Below, piece by piece: positions 38,700 through 47,089 of a stretch of DNA of 64,000 bases. The notes beneath the pieces are model-generated. The model was given only the letters and a program-made list of their open reading frames with translations. It had not been told where the DNA came from and ran no database searches. Made by a program: the position numbers and the translations under genes. How positions within the stretch are numbered: the first letter of the stretch is position 1; every line of letters begins with the position of its first letter. The DNA is from an uncultured Erythrobacter sp. GTDB lineage: Bacteria > Pseudomonadota > Alphaproteobacteria > Sphingomonadales > Sphingomonadaceae. The stretch is taken from the NCBI GenBank assembly GCA_913055155.1, contig CAJXJR010000004.1, forward strand, positions 62,001-126,000. Direction: 5' to 3'.

Positions 38700-41018
38700 G
38701 TGGTCGACCAGACCTCTAAAACCAGGCGAAGGGGCAAGTGGCTCGAACGTGTCCGCCAAGTGGCGTGGGCGGGTCTGATCGCGCTTGCGCTATCCTTCCC
38801 CACGCTGCTGGACCCGATCGATCAGGTCATGTGGGCCACGGAATCGCGCCTCTCCAACCGACAGGCATCGGGTGACATCGTTTTTGTCGGCGCAACCAGC
38901 GACCTTGCCGCCCCCGATACGCCGCTGGCTCGTCGACAGCTTGCCAACCTGATCACCCGCCTCGACGAAGCCGGAGTCGAGAGGCTTTACATCGACTATG
39001 CGTTCGATCAGGAGACCGAGCCCGCGATTGACGCCAACCTCAACACGGCACTTACGGAGTTTTCCGGCGAGAGTGTTCTTGTCGATCAGCTTGACACGGG
39101 CCTCGACGGTGAGCGGACGCTGGTATCGAGCCGACCGTCTGTGGCCAATGGGGTAGAAGTCGTCGCAGCCGATTCCTGGATCAACTACCTCGGCTACACA
39201 TGGTACATGCCCTATGCCGCGACACACGGCGACAGGACCCTGCCCAACCTTCCGGCCCATATCGCAGGCATTTCAGGACACGTCGGTGATAACTTCCTGA
39301 TCGAATACGATTTCGATCTGGCGTCGATTCCCAGCTATCGCTTCGAAAGCATTGCCGCCCCTGATGCGGACCTGAGCGACATGTCTGGCAAGACAGTCGT
39401 CATAGGCATCATCTCGCGGCAAGGCTCGCAACCGCGTAACATTCCTGGTCTACCCGATGTCTCACCCTCGCTGATCTCAATCTACGCCGCGGAAACCCTG
39501 AAGGCCGGGCCACCGCATTACGTTGGCGCCCTGCCGGCATTGCTCGCCGCAGTGGCCGCTCTATTGATGGCATGCGCAATCCGCAGCGACACCATTCGTC
39601 GCGCGGGCTATTCGGCCATCGGGATACTCGTCTTGGCAACACCGCTGCTGGCCCCGCTGGTCGACCTGCGGGTCAGCGCTGCCTATGCCTTGGCGGTCGT
39701 GTTGGTTTTCGCGCTGTTCCGTGCGCGAGCGCAGTGGCAACGCAACCTGTTGCTGGTCGATCCGCAAACCGACCTTCCCACCTTCGCCGCGCTGGAAGCG
39801 GACAAGCCGACCGCCGATAACGTACCTGCCATCATCGTTGCGCGCATCCACCGGTTCGAGGAAGTTCGCCGAACCCTGCCGGCGGAACTGCACGCCGATT
39901 ACCTGCTTGCCATTACCGGGCGGCTGAAGGCGGCCACGCAGGATGCCACGATCTACCTTGGCCAGGGCCACCTGATTGCCTGGACCATGAAGGAAAAGGA
40001 CCCGGCCCTGCTGCGCGAGCACCTGGAGGGGCTGCGCGCGCTGTTCGCCTCTCCGCTGATCGTGGGCGAGGAGCAGGTCGATGTGGGCATCACGTTCGGG
40101 ATCGACATCACGCCCAGCCCTAACGTCACCCGGCGCCTCGCCGCGGCCATCGCGGTCGCCGAAAAGACCACCGAAACCTTCGAACCGATCGCGATCGCCG
40201 ACACGACTTCGCAGGAAGACCTGATCTGGAACATCTCGCTGCAGGCACGCATCGACGCGGCGCTCAGCAACGGCGAAATCTATCTCGCCTACCAGCCAAA
40301 GATCATGGTGCAGACCGGCGAGATCGTTGGGGCAGAGGCACTGGTGCGCTGGAAGGATCCGACCAGGGGCCATATTCCGCCCGACAGCTTCATCCGCCAA
40401 TGCGAGACCGCTGGGCGGATGAGCCAGCTGACCCGCTTCGTGCTGGAAGAAGCCTGCAAGGCCGGCCTGGCATTCGAAGCACAGGGTCTGCACCTGCCGA
40501 TCGCCGTCAACATCTCGGCGACTTTGCTGCACGAACGCTCGATCGTCACAATGGTCTCAGAGGTGCTCGAACGCACGACCTTCGACCCGCGCCGACTGAC
40601 GCTGGAAATCACCGAGACCTATCGCATCTCCAACCTCGACCTCGCGGCGGAAATCCTGGGCGAGTTGAAGGCGCTGGGAACCAAGATCTCGATGGACGAT
40701 TTCGGGGTCGGCGCGGCCAGCCTCGAAGCGCTGCTGCGGCTGCCCTTTTCCGAGCTCAAGATCGACCGCATGTTCATTGCCCCGATGACCAACGATCCCA
40801 AGGCCTTGGGCATCGTGAAGAGCGTGCTGCAGATGGGCAAGGACCTGCGAATCATCGTGGTCGCGGAAGGCGTGGAAGACGCCGGAACGTTAACCCTATT
40901 GCGTGATTCGGGCTGTGTCGTGGCCCAGGGCTTTGCAATTTCTCGCCCGGTCACTTTCGACAAAATCCTTGAATATCATAAGGATAGCCAAAATCCATCC
41001 AAGGAAAATATGGTTTAA
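38700..41018 (+). CDS. CHASE2 / degenerate GGDEF / EAL cyclic-di-GMP phosphodiesterase
   Basis: The protein is 772 residues from a GTG at 38700, preceded by AGGG at 38691; an in-frame ATG at 38634 is possible. One N-terminal helix is followed by a periplasmic CHASE2 domain, three helices and a GGDEF-like domain whose signature is degenerate (GQGHL in its place). The EAL domain is intact: YLAYQPKI, GAEALVRW, NISATLL, LEITET, MDDFGVG, LKIDRMF, VVAEGVED. All metal and catalytic residues appear present, so it probably degrades c-di-GMP in response to a periplasmic signal. Confidence 0.92.
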   Translation: MVDQTSKTRRRGKWLERVRQVAWAGLIALALSFPTLLDPIDQVMWATESRLSNRQASGDIVFVGATSDLAAPDTPLARRQLANLITRLDEAGVERLYIDYAFDQETEPAIDANLNTALTEFSGESVLVDQLDTGLDGERTLVSSRPSVANGVEVVAADSWINYLGYTWYMPYAATHGDRTLPNLPAHIAGISGHVGDNFLIEYDFDLASIPSYRFESIAAPDADLSDMSGKTVVIGIISRQGSQPRNIPGLPDVSPSLISIYAAETLKAGPPHYVGALPALLAAVAALLMACAIRSDTIRRAGYSAIGILVLATPLLAPLVDLRVSAAYALAVVLVFALFRARAQWQRNLLLVDPQTDLPTFAALEADKPTADNVPAIIVARIHRFEEVRRTLPAELHADYLLAITGRLKAATQDATIYLGQGHLIAWTMKEKDPALLREHLEGLRALFASPLIVGEEQVDVGITFGIDITPSPNVTRRLAAAIAVAEKTTETFEPIAIADTTSQEDLIWNISLQARIDAALSNGEIYLAYQPKIMVQTGEIVGAEALVRWKDPTRGHIPPDSFIRQCETAGRMSQLTRFVLEEACKAGLAFEAQGLHLPIAVNISATLLHERSIVTMVSEVLERTTFDPRRLTLEITETYRISNLDLAAEILGELKALGTKISMDDFGVGAASLEALLRLPFSELKIDRMFIAPMTNDPKALGIVKSVLQMGKDLRIIVVAEGVEDAGTLTLLRDSGCVVAQGFAISRPVTFDKILEYHKDSQNPSKENMV

Positions 41019-41076
41019 ACTTTACAAATACAAATGGTTAACCCATACCTGCTCCTACGCAACTAGGAGAAGAACC

Positions 41077-41124
41077 ATGGGTGGCAGCTTTTGGGATTGG
41101 CTGTTCGGCGGCCGTCAGGGCTAA
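41077..41124 (+). CDS. Candidate 15-residue microprotein
   Basis: The ORF MGGSFWDWLFGGRQG is preceded by AGGAGA at 41065-41070, an excellent ribosome binding site with 6-bp spacing, and followed 21 bp later by a strong terminator. It lies 58 bp after the phosphodiesterase gene. The peptide is aromatic and amphipathic and could sit at a membrane surface. No family is known to me, so coding is inferred only from the flanking signals. Confidence 0.5.
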   Translation: MGGSFWDWLFGGRQG

Positions 41125-41145
41125 TCCGACACAGCTTTCGAATTG

Positions 41146-41175
41146 AAAAAGGCGCCTTCATGGCGCCTTTTTTAT
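41146..41175. terminator. Bidirectional terminator between the microprotein ORF and engB
   Basis: AAAAAGGCGCC (41146-41156) and GGCGCCTTTTTT (41162-41173) form a stem with a 5-nt loop and T-runs on both strands, so it can end both the plus-strand unit and the engB transcript. Confidence 0.9.
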
Positions 41176-41206
41176 TGCCGGAATCGGCGTCGACATGGGC
41201 CTTTCC

Positions 41207-41848
41207 TCAGGCCCGGATGTCGCTCAGGATCGCAGCCCGCAGTTCCGCGATTCCCATGCCCTTTTCCGAACTGGTGACATGCACCTGCGGATAGGCGGCT
41301 GGGTGCTTGCGCGCTTCGGCAACAACCTTTTCTCGCACCGCCTCCAGCGCGCTGGCTTTCACCTTGTCGGCCTTGGTCAGCACCAGGCGATAACCCACGG
41401 CCGCCTCGTCCAGCATTGTCATCATCTCGCGGTCGCTGTCTTTCAGCCCGTGGCGGCTGTCCACCAGCACCAGCGTACGCTTCAGCGGCACGCGCCCGCG
41501 CAGGAATGTGCGCACCAGGTTGCGCCACTTCTCCACCACCTTCACCGGCGCCTTGGCAAAGCCATAGCCGGGCATGTCGACGAGGCGGAACTGGGTCGGA
41601 TCGCCCACTTCGAAGAAGTTCAGTTCCTGCGTGCGGCCCGGCGTTACCGATGTGCGGGCAATCGCCTTGCGCTGCACCAGTGCGTTGATCAGCGAGCTCT
41701 TGCCCACGTTCGAGCGCCCGCAAAAGGCGATCTCGGGATAGTCCGGATCGGGCAGGAATTTCAGCTGCGGGGCGGAAAGCAGGAATTCCACACGGCCAGA
41801 GAACAGCTTGCTCGCCTCTTCCGCCAGCTGCTCCTCTTCCGGGCTCAC
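41207..41848 (-). CDS. engB: Ribosome biogenesis GTPase EngB/YihA (YsxC)
   Basis: The 213-residue GTPase supports 50S assembly. G1 is GRSNVGKSSLIN, the switch region ARTSVTPGRTQELNFF, G3 DMPGYGFAK and G4 TKADK. The start is a GTG at 41848 overlapping the yidC stop by GTGA, which indicates coupling; upstream in-frame sequence is a yidC shadow. Confidence 0.95.
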   Translation of the reverse strand: MSPEEEQLAEEASKLFSGRVEFLLSAPQLKFLPDPDYPEIAFCGRSNVGKSSLINALVQRKAIARTSVTPGRTQELNFFEVGDPTQFRLVDMPGYGFAKAPVKVVEKWRNLVRTFLRGRVPLKRTLVLVDSRHGLKDSDREMMTMLDEAAVGYRLVLTKADKVKASALEAVREKVVAEARKHPAAYPQVHVTSSEKGMGIAELRAAILSDIRA

Positions 41849-43593
41849 CCTTCGGCCTTCTTGCGCTCGGCCTCGCGCGCCTTTTCCTCGCGCTCTTTCG
41901 CCATCTGCGCCTTCAGCTGCGGATTGCGCGAGTAGAGGTACTTCTGCTGCGCCAGGGTCAGGATGTTGTTGCTGATCCAGTAGATCAGCAGGCCTGCGGC
42001 AAACGGCGCCATTACGAACATCAGCACCCACGGCATGATCATGAAGATCTGCTGCTGCATCGGGTCCATCGCCGCCGGGTTCAGCTTGAACTGCAGCCAC
42101 ATGGTGAAGCCCAGCAGCACCGCCAGCACGCCAATCGCCAGGAAGCCCGGCGGATCGAACGGCAGCAGGCCGAACAGATTGAGGATGGTGGCCGGGTCAG
42201 GCGCGGAAAGGTCGCGGATCCAGCCGAAGAACGGCTCGTGCCGCATCTCGATCGCCAGCAGCAGCGTCTTGTACAGGGCAAAGAAGATCGGGATCTGGAT
42301 GAAGATCGGCAGGCAGCCGGCCAGCGGGTTGACCTTCTCTTCCTTGTACAGCTTGGCCATTTCCTGCTGCAGCTGCTGCTTGTCATCCTTGTAGCGTTCC
42401 TGCAGCGCCTTCATCTTCGGCTGCACTGCGCGCATCTGCGCCATGGAATGGAACTGCTTCTGCGCGATCGGGAACAGGATCGCGCGGATGATCACGGTCA
42501 GCGCGATGATCGCCACGCCGAAGTTGCCGAAAACGCCGAACAGGAAGATCAGCACCTGCCACATGGGCCAGGCGATGAAGCGGAACCAGCCCCAGTCGAT
42601 CGCCAGGCCGAACCGCTCCACACCTTGCTCTTCGTACATGTCGAGCACGGCGCTTTCCTTGGCGCCGGCAAACAGGCGGGTGTTGCGCGATACGGTATCG
42701 CCGGCGGGCACGGTAATGGCATCGTAGATCAGGTCTGCCCGGTAGATATCGCCGCCCGTCGCGCGAAAGCCGCCTTCGGCATCGCTGGCATCGTCGGCCA
42801 CCAGCGCGCTCATCCAGTAGATGTCGGTAAAGCCCAGCCACTGGGTGTTGCCTTCCAGGCTAACGGGGCCTTCCTCGGCCACTTCGTCATAGTCCCAGTC
42901 GAAATTCACTTCGCCCTCGCCTTCGGCAATCGGGCCGGAATGCACATTCCAGGTGGAACGGCTGGCGGTGGCACTGGTGCGGTTGACGAAGGCATAGGGC
43001 CGCAGCGCTATGGAGCCGTCACCGTTGTTGGTGACCGACTGCTCGACATTGAACATGTAGTGCTCGTCCACGCTGAAAATCAGGCGGAACTGCTGGCCTT
43101 CGCCGTTGTCCCAACCCAGCGTGACAGGCGTCGCCTGCGTCAGTTCCCCGCCATCGATGACCTGCCAGCGAGTCTGTGCATCGGGCAGCGTCACGCCCTC
43201 GCCGATCCAGCCGAACTGCGCGAACTGCTGGGCATCCGTGCCTGCCGGCGAGAACATGCGCACCGGGCCGCTGTCGAGGTCCACCGTCTGGCGATGGGTC
43301 TTGAGCGAGATATCGTCGATCCGCGCACCGACCGGGTTGATCGACCCGGCGATTTCAGGGGCATCGATGGTAACACGACCGGTCATGGCCAGTTCGGTGT
43401 CGAGGTCGCGCACGCCCGCGCTGTCGGAGGCAATCTCCCCATCGACGCGCGCTGTAGGCGCATCCTCGCGGCTGGCCACGGTGACGGGATCCTGTTCGGG
43501 CTCCGGGAAATAGGTGCGCATGGCGAAATCCCAGCCGAACAGCAGGATCGCGCTCAGCACGACGGCGATGATAAGGTTACGCTGGTTGTCCAA
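41845..43593 (-). CDS. yidC: Membrane protein insertase YidC
   Basis: The 582-residue inner-membrane insertase works with or without SecYEG. It has an N-terminal helix (NLIIAVVLSAILLFGWDFAM), a periplasmic beta-sandwich domain (about 60-340) and five C-terminal helices. The charged groove region lies around LTVIIRAILFPIAQKQF, and the cytoplasmic coiled coil in KMKALQERYKDDKQQLQQEM. The C-terminus is a Lys/Glu/Arg-rich tail. It follows yidD by 20 bp. Confidence 0.97.
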   Translation of the reverse strand: MDNQRNLIIAVVLSAILLFGWDFAMRTYFPEPEQDPVTVASREDAPTARVDGEIASDSAGVRDLDTELAMTGRVTIDAPEIAGSINPVGARIDDISLKTHRQTVDLDSGPVRMFSPAGTDAQQFAQFGWIGEGVTLPDAQTRWQVIDGGELTQATPVTLGWDNGEGQQFRLIFSVDEHYMFNVEQSVTNNGDGSIALRPYAFVNRTSATASRSTWNVHSGPIAEGEGEVNFDWDYDEVAEEGPVSLEGNTQWLGFTDIYWMSALVADDASDAEGGFRATGGDIYRADLIYDAITVPAGDTVSRNTRLFAGAKESAVLDMYEEQGVERFGLAIDWGWFRFIAWPMWQVLIFLFGVFGNFGVAIIALTVIIRAILFPIAQKQFHSMAQMRAVQPKMKALQERYKDDKQQLQQEMAKLYKEEKVNPLAGCLPIFIQIPIFFALYKTLLLAIEMRHEPFFGWIRDLSAPDPATILNLFGLLPFDPPGFLAIGVLAVLLGFTMWLQFKLNPAAMDPMQQQIFMIMPWVLMFVMAPFAAGLLIYWISNNILTLAQQKYLYSRNPQLKAQMAKEREEKAREAERKKAEG

Positions 43594-43613
43594 GATCGAA
43601 AGTTCCGTCGCGA

Positions 43614-43841
43614 TTAGTCTTTTGGCGGTGCGTCGGGCACGGGATCATATCCGTGTCCCCCCCAGGGTTGGCAGCGCAATATACGCTTGGCGGCCAGCCA
43701 TCCACCCCTGATTGCACCATGTTTCTCCAGCGCCTCTATCGCGTACTGGCTGCACGATGGCTGGTAACGGCAGGTGGGCGGCAGGATCCGGCTGGGGCCA
43801 AGCTGCCATGCGCGGGCTATCAGGATGAACACGCGCTTCAC
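43614..43841 (-). CDS. yidD: Membrane protein insertion efficiency factor YidD
   Basis: The 75-residue protein has the family signature [19 protein letters not shown] with its three cysteines, and [17 protein letters not shown] near the end. It is a peripheral membrane factor helping YidC. The start overlaps the rnpA stop by ATGA (43838-43841). Confidence 0.95.
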   Translation of the reverse strand: MKRVFILIARAWQLGPSRILPPTCRYQPSCSQYAIEALEKHGAIRGGWLAAKRILRCQPWGGHGYDPVPDAPPKD

Positions 43842-44218
43842 CGCGGGTTCCTCTTGCTGCTCCGGCGCGGACGGCGGGCAGGGTCGCCCTTGCCCTCGCG
43901 CGCGGCGTCCAGCGCGTAGGCCAATTCCTTGCCCATCTTCTCAAAATCGCGCTCGATACCGCCTTCGCGGCCGATCAGTACATGGTCGTGGTCCGCCAGG
44001 CCATGGTCCGGTAGTGCCGCCCGCAGCAGTTCGCGAAAACGCCGCTTCATGCGATTGCGCACCACGGCATTGCCGATCTTCTTGGTCACCGTGATTCCGT
44101 ATCGCAGGCCCTGACCGTCGTTGGGCCGCGTCAGCAGCACGAATCCCGGACGTGCGTTGCGCAAGCCCCGATTCGCGGCGAGGAAATCGGCGCGCCTGGT
44201 AAGAACGGAAATGGTCAT
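43838..44218 (-). CDS. rnpA: Ribonuclease P protein component
   Basis: The 126-residue basic protein assists the RNase P RNA in tRNA 5' maturation. The RNR signature is complete ([19 protein letters not shown]) and is preceded by the N-terminal RRADFLAAN. The C-terminal tail is rich in Arg. An intrinsic terminator and over 300 bp separate it from rpmH, so it likely has its own promoter. Confidence 0.95.
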   Translation of the reverse strand: MTISVLTRRADFLAANRGLRNARPGFVLLTRPNDGQGLRYGITVTKKIGNAVVRNRMKRRFRELLRAALPDHGLADHDHVLIGREGGIERDFEKMGKELAYALDAAREGKGDPARRPRRSSKRNPR

Positions 44219-44423
44219 GGTGTGTTAGATAGGGACTACACCTGAAGACGGGAAGGATGTTTGTTTTTCGGTCCGGCCTCCACCGGATCGTCCTCGGTGC
44301 TAATCGCTCCGGTTGGCCGTTGGCCGTCTTCGACTCCGCTGCGCGGCACCTGCGGTCGCGCAGCCGCGCTCTGTCGGGCGCCAATCGCGCCCGAAACCAG
44401 CAAGATACGTCTAAGGTGGACAC

Positions 44424-44449
44424 AAAAACGGGCCCCGGAAGGGGCCCGC
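44424..44449 (-). terminator. Terminator downstream of rpmH
   Basis: On the minus strand, CGGGCCCC and GGGGCCCG (44430-44449 including a 4-nt loop) form an 8-bp stem followed by TTTTTG. It ends the rpmH message beyond the structured repeat. Confidence 0.88.
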
Positions 44450-44462
44450 AAGCGCAAGTGCG

Positions 44463-44527
44463 CGCCCGCAGCGGGCGCAGCTTGCCTGCGCGTCTAGCGA
44501 GGACGCTCACCCGGAGGGGCGAGCGAA
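44463..44527 (-). repeat. Structured dispersed repeat, copy 1 (after rpmH)
   Basis: This 65-bp block matches 49806-49870 at 61 of 65 positions. It comprises consecutive inverted repeats: CGCCCG/CGGGCG, GCGCAG/CTGCGC and a GCTC...GAGC stem around GGAG. It ends 7 bp from the rpmH stop codon. An upstream block CCCGCAAG (44445-44452), 10 bp from the repeat, is also shared. Confidence 0.85.
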
Positions 44528-44534
44528 ATGCAAA

Positions 44535-44669
44535 TCACGCGCAGAGGTTCTTGCGACCGCGACGACGGCGGGCGCGCAGGACCTTGCGGCCACCCGGAGT
44601 AGCCTTGCGGGCGAAGAAGCCGTGGCGACGGGCACGCACGAGGTTGCTCGGCTGGAAAGTGCGCTTCAT
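44535..44669 (-). CDS. rpmH: 50S ribosomal protein L34
   Basis: The 44-residue very basic protein [20 protein letters not shown]... has the typical L34 arrangement, with the C-terminal [19 protein letters not shown]. The length is exact for the family. It is first of the conserved rpmH-rnpA-yidD-yidC-engB order on the minus strand. Confidence 0.97.
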   Translation of the reverse strand: MKRTFQPSNLVRARRHGFFARKATPGGRKVLRARRRRGRKNLCA

Positions 44670-44694
44670 GGTTCAGTACCTCTAGAATCAAACG

Positions 44695-44722
44695 AAAAAG
44701 GGCCGCCAATCGAGAGGCGGCC
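44695..44722 (-). terminator. Terminator downstream of the COG3904-like gene
   Basis: On the minus strand, GGCCGCC and GGCGGCC (44701-44722) form the stem, followed by CTTTTTC (44695-44700). It isolates the gene at 44740 from rpmH. Confidence 0.88.
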
Positions 44723-44739
44723 TCACATGCAGCGGGCGG

Positions 44740-45474
44740 TTACTGGAGGACCGGCTCGAAGTCAAGATGGGCAAGGTCGGGAACTGCACTGCTTTCCGGC
44801 GCCTGCTCGGCCCCTGCCACCCAGTTGCGCATCTCGCTGCCGGTCAGCCACAGCGCATCCTCGAACGGCACGGAATTGGTCATGGCATAGAAGGCCCGCG
44901 CCTGCGCCTCGTTCATGCCCATTTCGACGTAATAGTCCAGGTAACGGCGATGTTCGGGCGCGTCGGCGGGATAGTCTTCCGCACCGCGCCCCCAATCGTC
45001 CAGCCAGCCGTGAACGGCAAATTCGCTGCCCGGCGCGATTTCGCGCGTGGCTCCGGCCAGGAAAAGCTCCACCGCGCCCGATCGCACCGAGCCACCCTCG
45101 CCCGCGCGGGTGGCAATGCCGCGCGCGCGAATCGTTCGGCCCAGCGCCAGGTTGGCCCGATCATCGTGCGTGCCGGGGGCCTCGACGAATTCCAGCGTGT
45201 CGATCTGCGGATAGGCCTGCAGCACCGCATCGAACCAAGCCGGCGATGCGCTATCGGTAATGCCCACCAGCGCAACCGTGTGCTCGTCGATCACGCGGAA
45301 CGGCCCGAAGGCGGCAATGGCGGCCTGCTCGGTGCGTTGCTGCAGGGGCGAGACATAACGCGAGGCGGTGGTTTCCACCTCGACCCATTCCTCCACCACG
45401 GTCACGCGCTGTGCAGCGGCAGGCGCCGCGACGAGGGCAGCAAGGCAGGCAAGCAGGGAGAGCACAGGCTTCAT
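44740..45474 (-). CDS. Secreted protein, ClpP-fold (COG3904-like) without a clear catalytic serine
   Basis: The 244-residue protein has a signal peptide (MKPVLSLLACLAALVAAPAA). The middle section (GRTIRARGIATRAGEGGSVR, VELFLAGATREIAPGSEFAV, then HGW) resembles COG3904 periplasmic ClpP/crotonase-fold proteins, which carry an SxxS/CxSAC-type serine before the hydrophobic helix. Here that position reads VRSGAVELF, so catalysis is uncertain. The start at 45474 is set by the signal peptide. Confidence 0.6.
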   Translation of the reverse strand: MKPVLSLLACLAALVAAPAAAQRVTVVEEWVEVETTASRYVSPLQQRTEQAAIAAFGPFRVIDEHTVALVGITDSASPAWFDAVLQAYPQIDTLEFVEAPGTHDDRANLALGRTIRARGIATRAGEGGSVRSGAVELFLAGATREIAPGSEFAVHGWLDDWGRGAEDYPADAPEHRRYLDYYVEMGMNEAQARAFYAMTNSVPFEDALWLTGSEMRNWVAGAEQAPESSAVPDLAHLDFEPVLQ

Positions 45475-45600
45475 GTTCGCCAGATTGGCCGAGCGGGCCT
45501 GCATCTTTGCCAATGGAAGAGGTTGCCACGAAGTTAACGACGTTGCCCCTCGACATGCGAAGCACGGGCGCTATCACATTGCGAACTTGGGGGTTTCCAC

Positions 45601-47030
45601 GTGGTCGCTTTAGTACAAACGGTCGCCTATCTCGGGCTGGAGGCGCGCAGCGTCGAGGTGCAGTGCCAGCTGGCCGCCGGTATGCCGCGCTTCACCGTCG
45701 TGGGCCTGCCCGACAAGGCCGTAGCCGAAAGCCGCGAGCGGGTGCAGACCTGCCCAAGGAAGGCAGCCACTACGACTTGCCGATCGCGCTTGCGCTGCTG
45801 GGCGCGATGGGCGTGATCGATGCCGAGGAATTGAGCGAATGGCTGGCAGTGGGAGAACTCTCGCTGGATGGCCGCGTGGTGGCATCCCCCGGCGTGCTGT
45901 TTGCAGCGCTGCATGCCAGCGAGGCCGAACTGGGGCTGATCTGCCCTGCCGCCCAAGGCCCTGAAGCCCGCTGGGCCAGCGGCGTGCGCGTGTGTGCCGC
46001 GCCCAACCTGGTAGACCTGATGGCGCACCTTTCGGGCAAGGGCGAACTGCCCGAGCCGCAACCGGGCGAAGTGGAGGAAGATCACCACGGACCGGACCTG
46101 AAGCAGGTCAAGGGCCAGGAAACCGCCAAGCGCGCGCTGGAGATTGCCGCAGCGGGCGGCCACAACCTGCTGATGAACGGGCCGCCCGGCGCGGGCAAGA
46201 GCCTGCTCGCCAGCTGCCTGCCCGGTATCCTGCCGCCGCTTTCCCCGGCAGAGGCGCTGGAAGTCAGCATGGTGCAATCGGTCGCCGGCCTGCTGGAGGG
46301 CGGGCGCATCAGCCGCACCCGTCCGTTCCGCGCACCGCACCATTCGGCAAGCATGGCTGCCCTGACCGGCGGCGGCCTGCGCGTACGCCCTGGCGAGGTT
46401 AGCCTTGCCCACCTTGGCGTGCTGTTCCTCGACGAACTGCCCGAATTCCAGCGCGCCGTGCTCGATTCGCTGCGCCAGCCGCTGGAGACCGGCAAGGTCG
46501 ATGTCGCGCGCGCCAATGCCCATGTCGCCTACCCTGCCCGCGTGCAGTTGGTGGCGGCGATGAACCCGTGCCGGTGCGGGCACCTGGGCGATCCGGCCCT
46601 GGCCTGCTCACGGGCACCCAAGTGCGCCATAGATTACCAGAGCAAGGTCTCCGGCCCGATGCTCGACCGCATAGACCTGCACGTCGAAGTCGATCCCGTC
46701 AGCGCCACTGACCTGGCCTTGCCGCCGCCCGCCGAAGGCAGCGCCGAAGTCGCCGCGCGCGTTTCTGCCGCGCGCAAGCTGCAGACCGCGCGCGGCATCC
46801 GCTCCAACGCCGAACTCGAAGGCGAGGCTCTGGAGGAATACGCGACGCCAGACGAAGCAGGCCGCGCCTTGCTGATGCAGGCGGCAGAGAAGATGCGCCT
46901 CTCCGCCCGCGCCTACACCCGCATGCTGCGCGTGGCGCGCACCATTGCCGACCTGGCAGGCGCCAGCCAGGTGGGCCGCATCCACGTGGCCGAGGCGCTC
47001 AGCTATCGGCGGCAGGCGCCCAGGGCCTGA
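45601..47030 (+). pseudogene. comM: Broken comM (YifB-type Mg chelatase-like AAA+ helicase), deletion and frameshift
   Basis: ComM promotes branch migration in natural transformation. The N-terminal part reads VALVQTVAYLGLEARSVEVQ ... VGLPDKAVAESRERV in one frame (45601-45744). The rest, from ADLPKEGSHYDLPIALALL, is in another frame (45744-47030). The join falls at 45742-45746 and lacks the approximately 22 residues that normally lie between RERV and ADLPKEG, as judged from E. coli YifB, which fits a 67-nt deletion. The downstream AAA+ domain is intact (MNGPPGAGKSLLAS, LGVLFLDELPEF, MNPCRCGHLGDP). A sequencing error alone cannot explain the missing codons. Confidence 0.85.
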
Positions 47031-47089
47031 GTTTACTTGCAAGAACGGCATTTCGGGCGGATAATCGGCCACGAAAGGGGGGCTTTCGC

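Larger units (their letters stand above)
44219..44534. other. Extended rnpA-rpmH intergenic region
   Basis: These 316 bp hold no gene I can support. From the rpmH side they contain one copy of the structured repeat (44463-44527) and a minus-strand terminator (44424-44449). The rest, 44219-44423, is GC-rich with several short inverted repeats and should hold the rnpA promoter. In most bacteria the rpmH-rnpA gap is far shorter. Confidence 0.6.
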
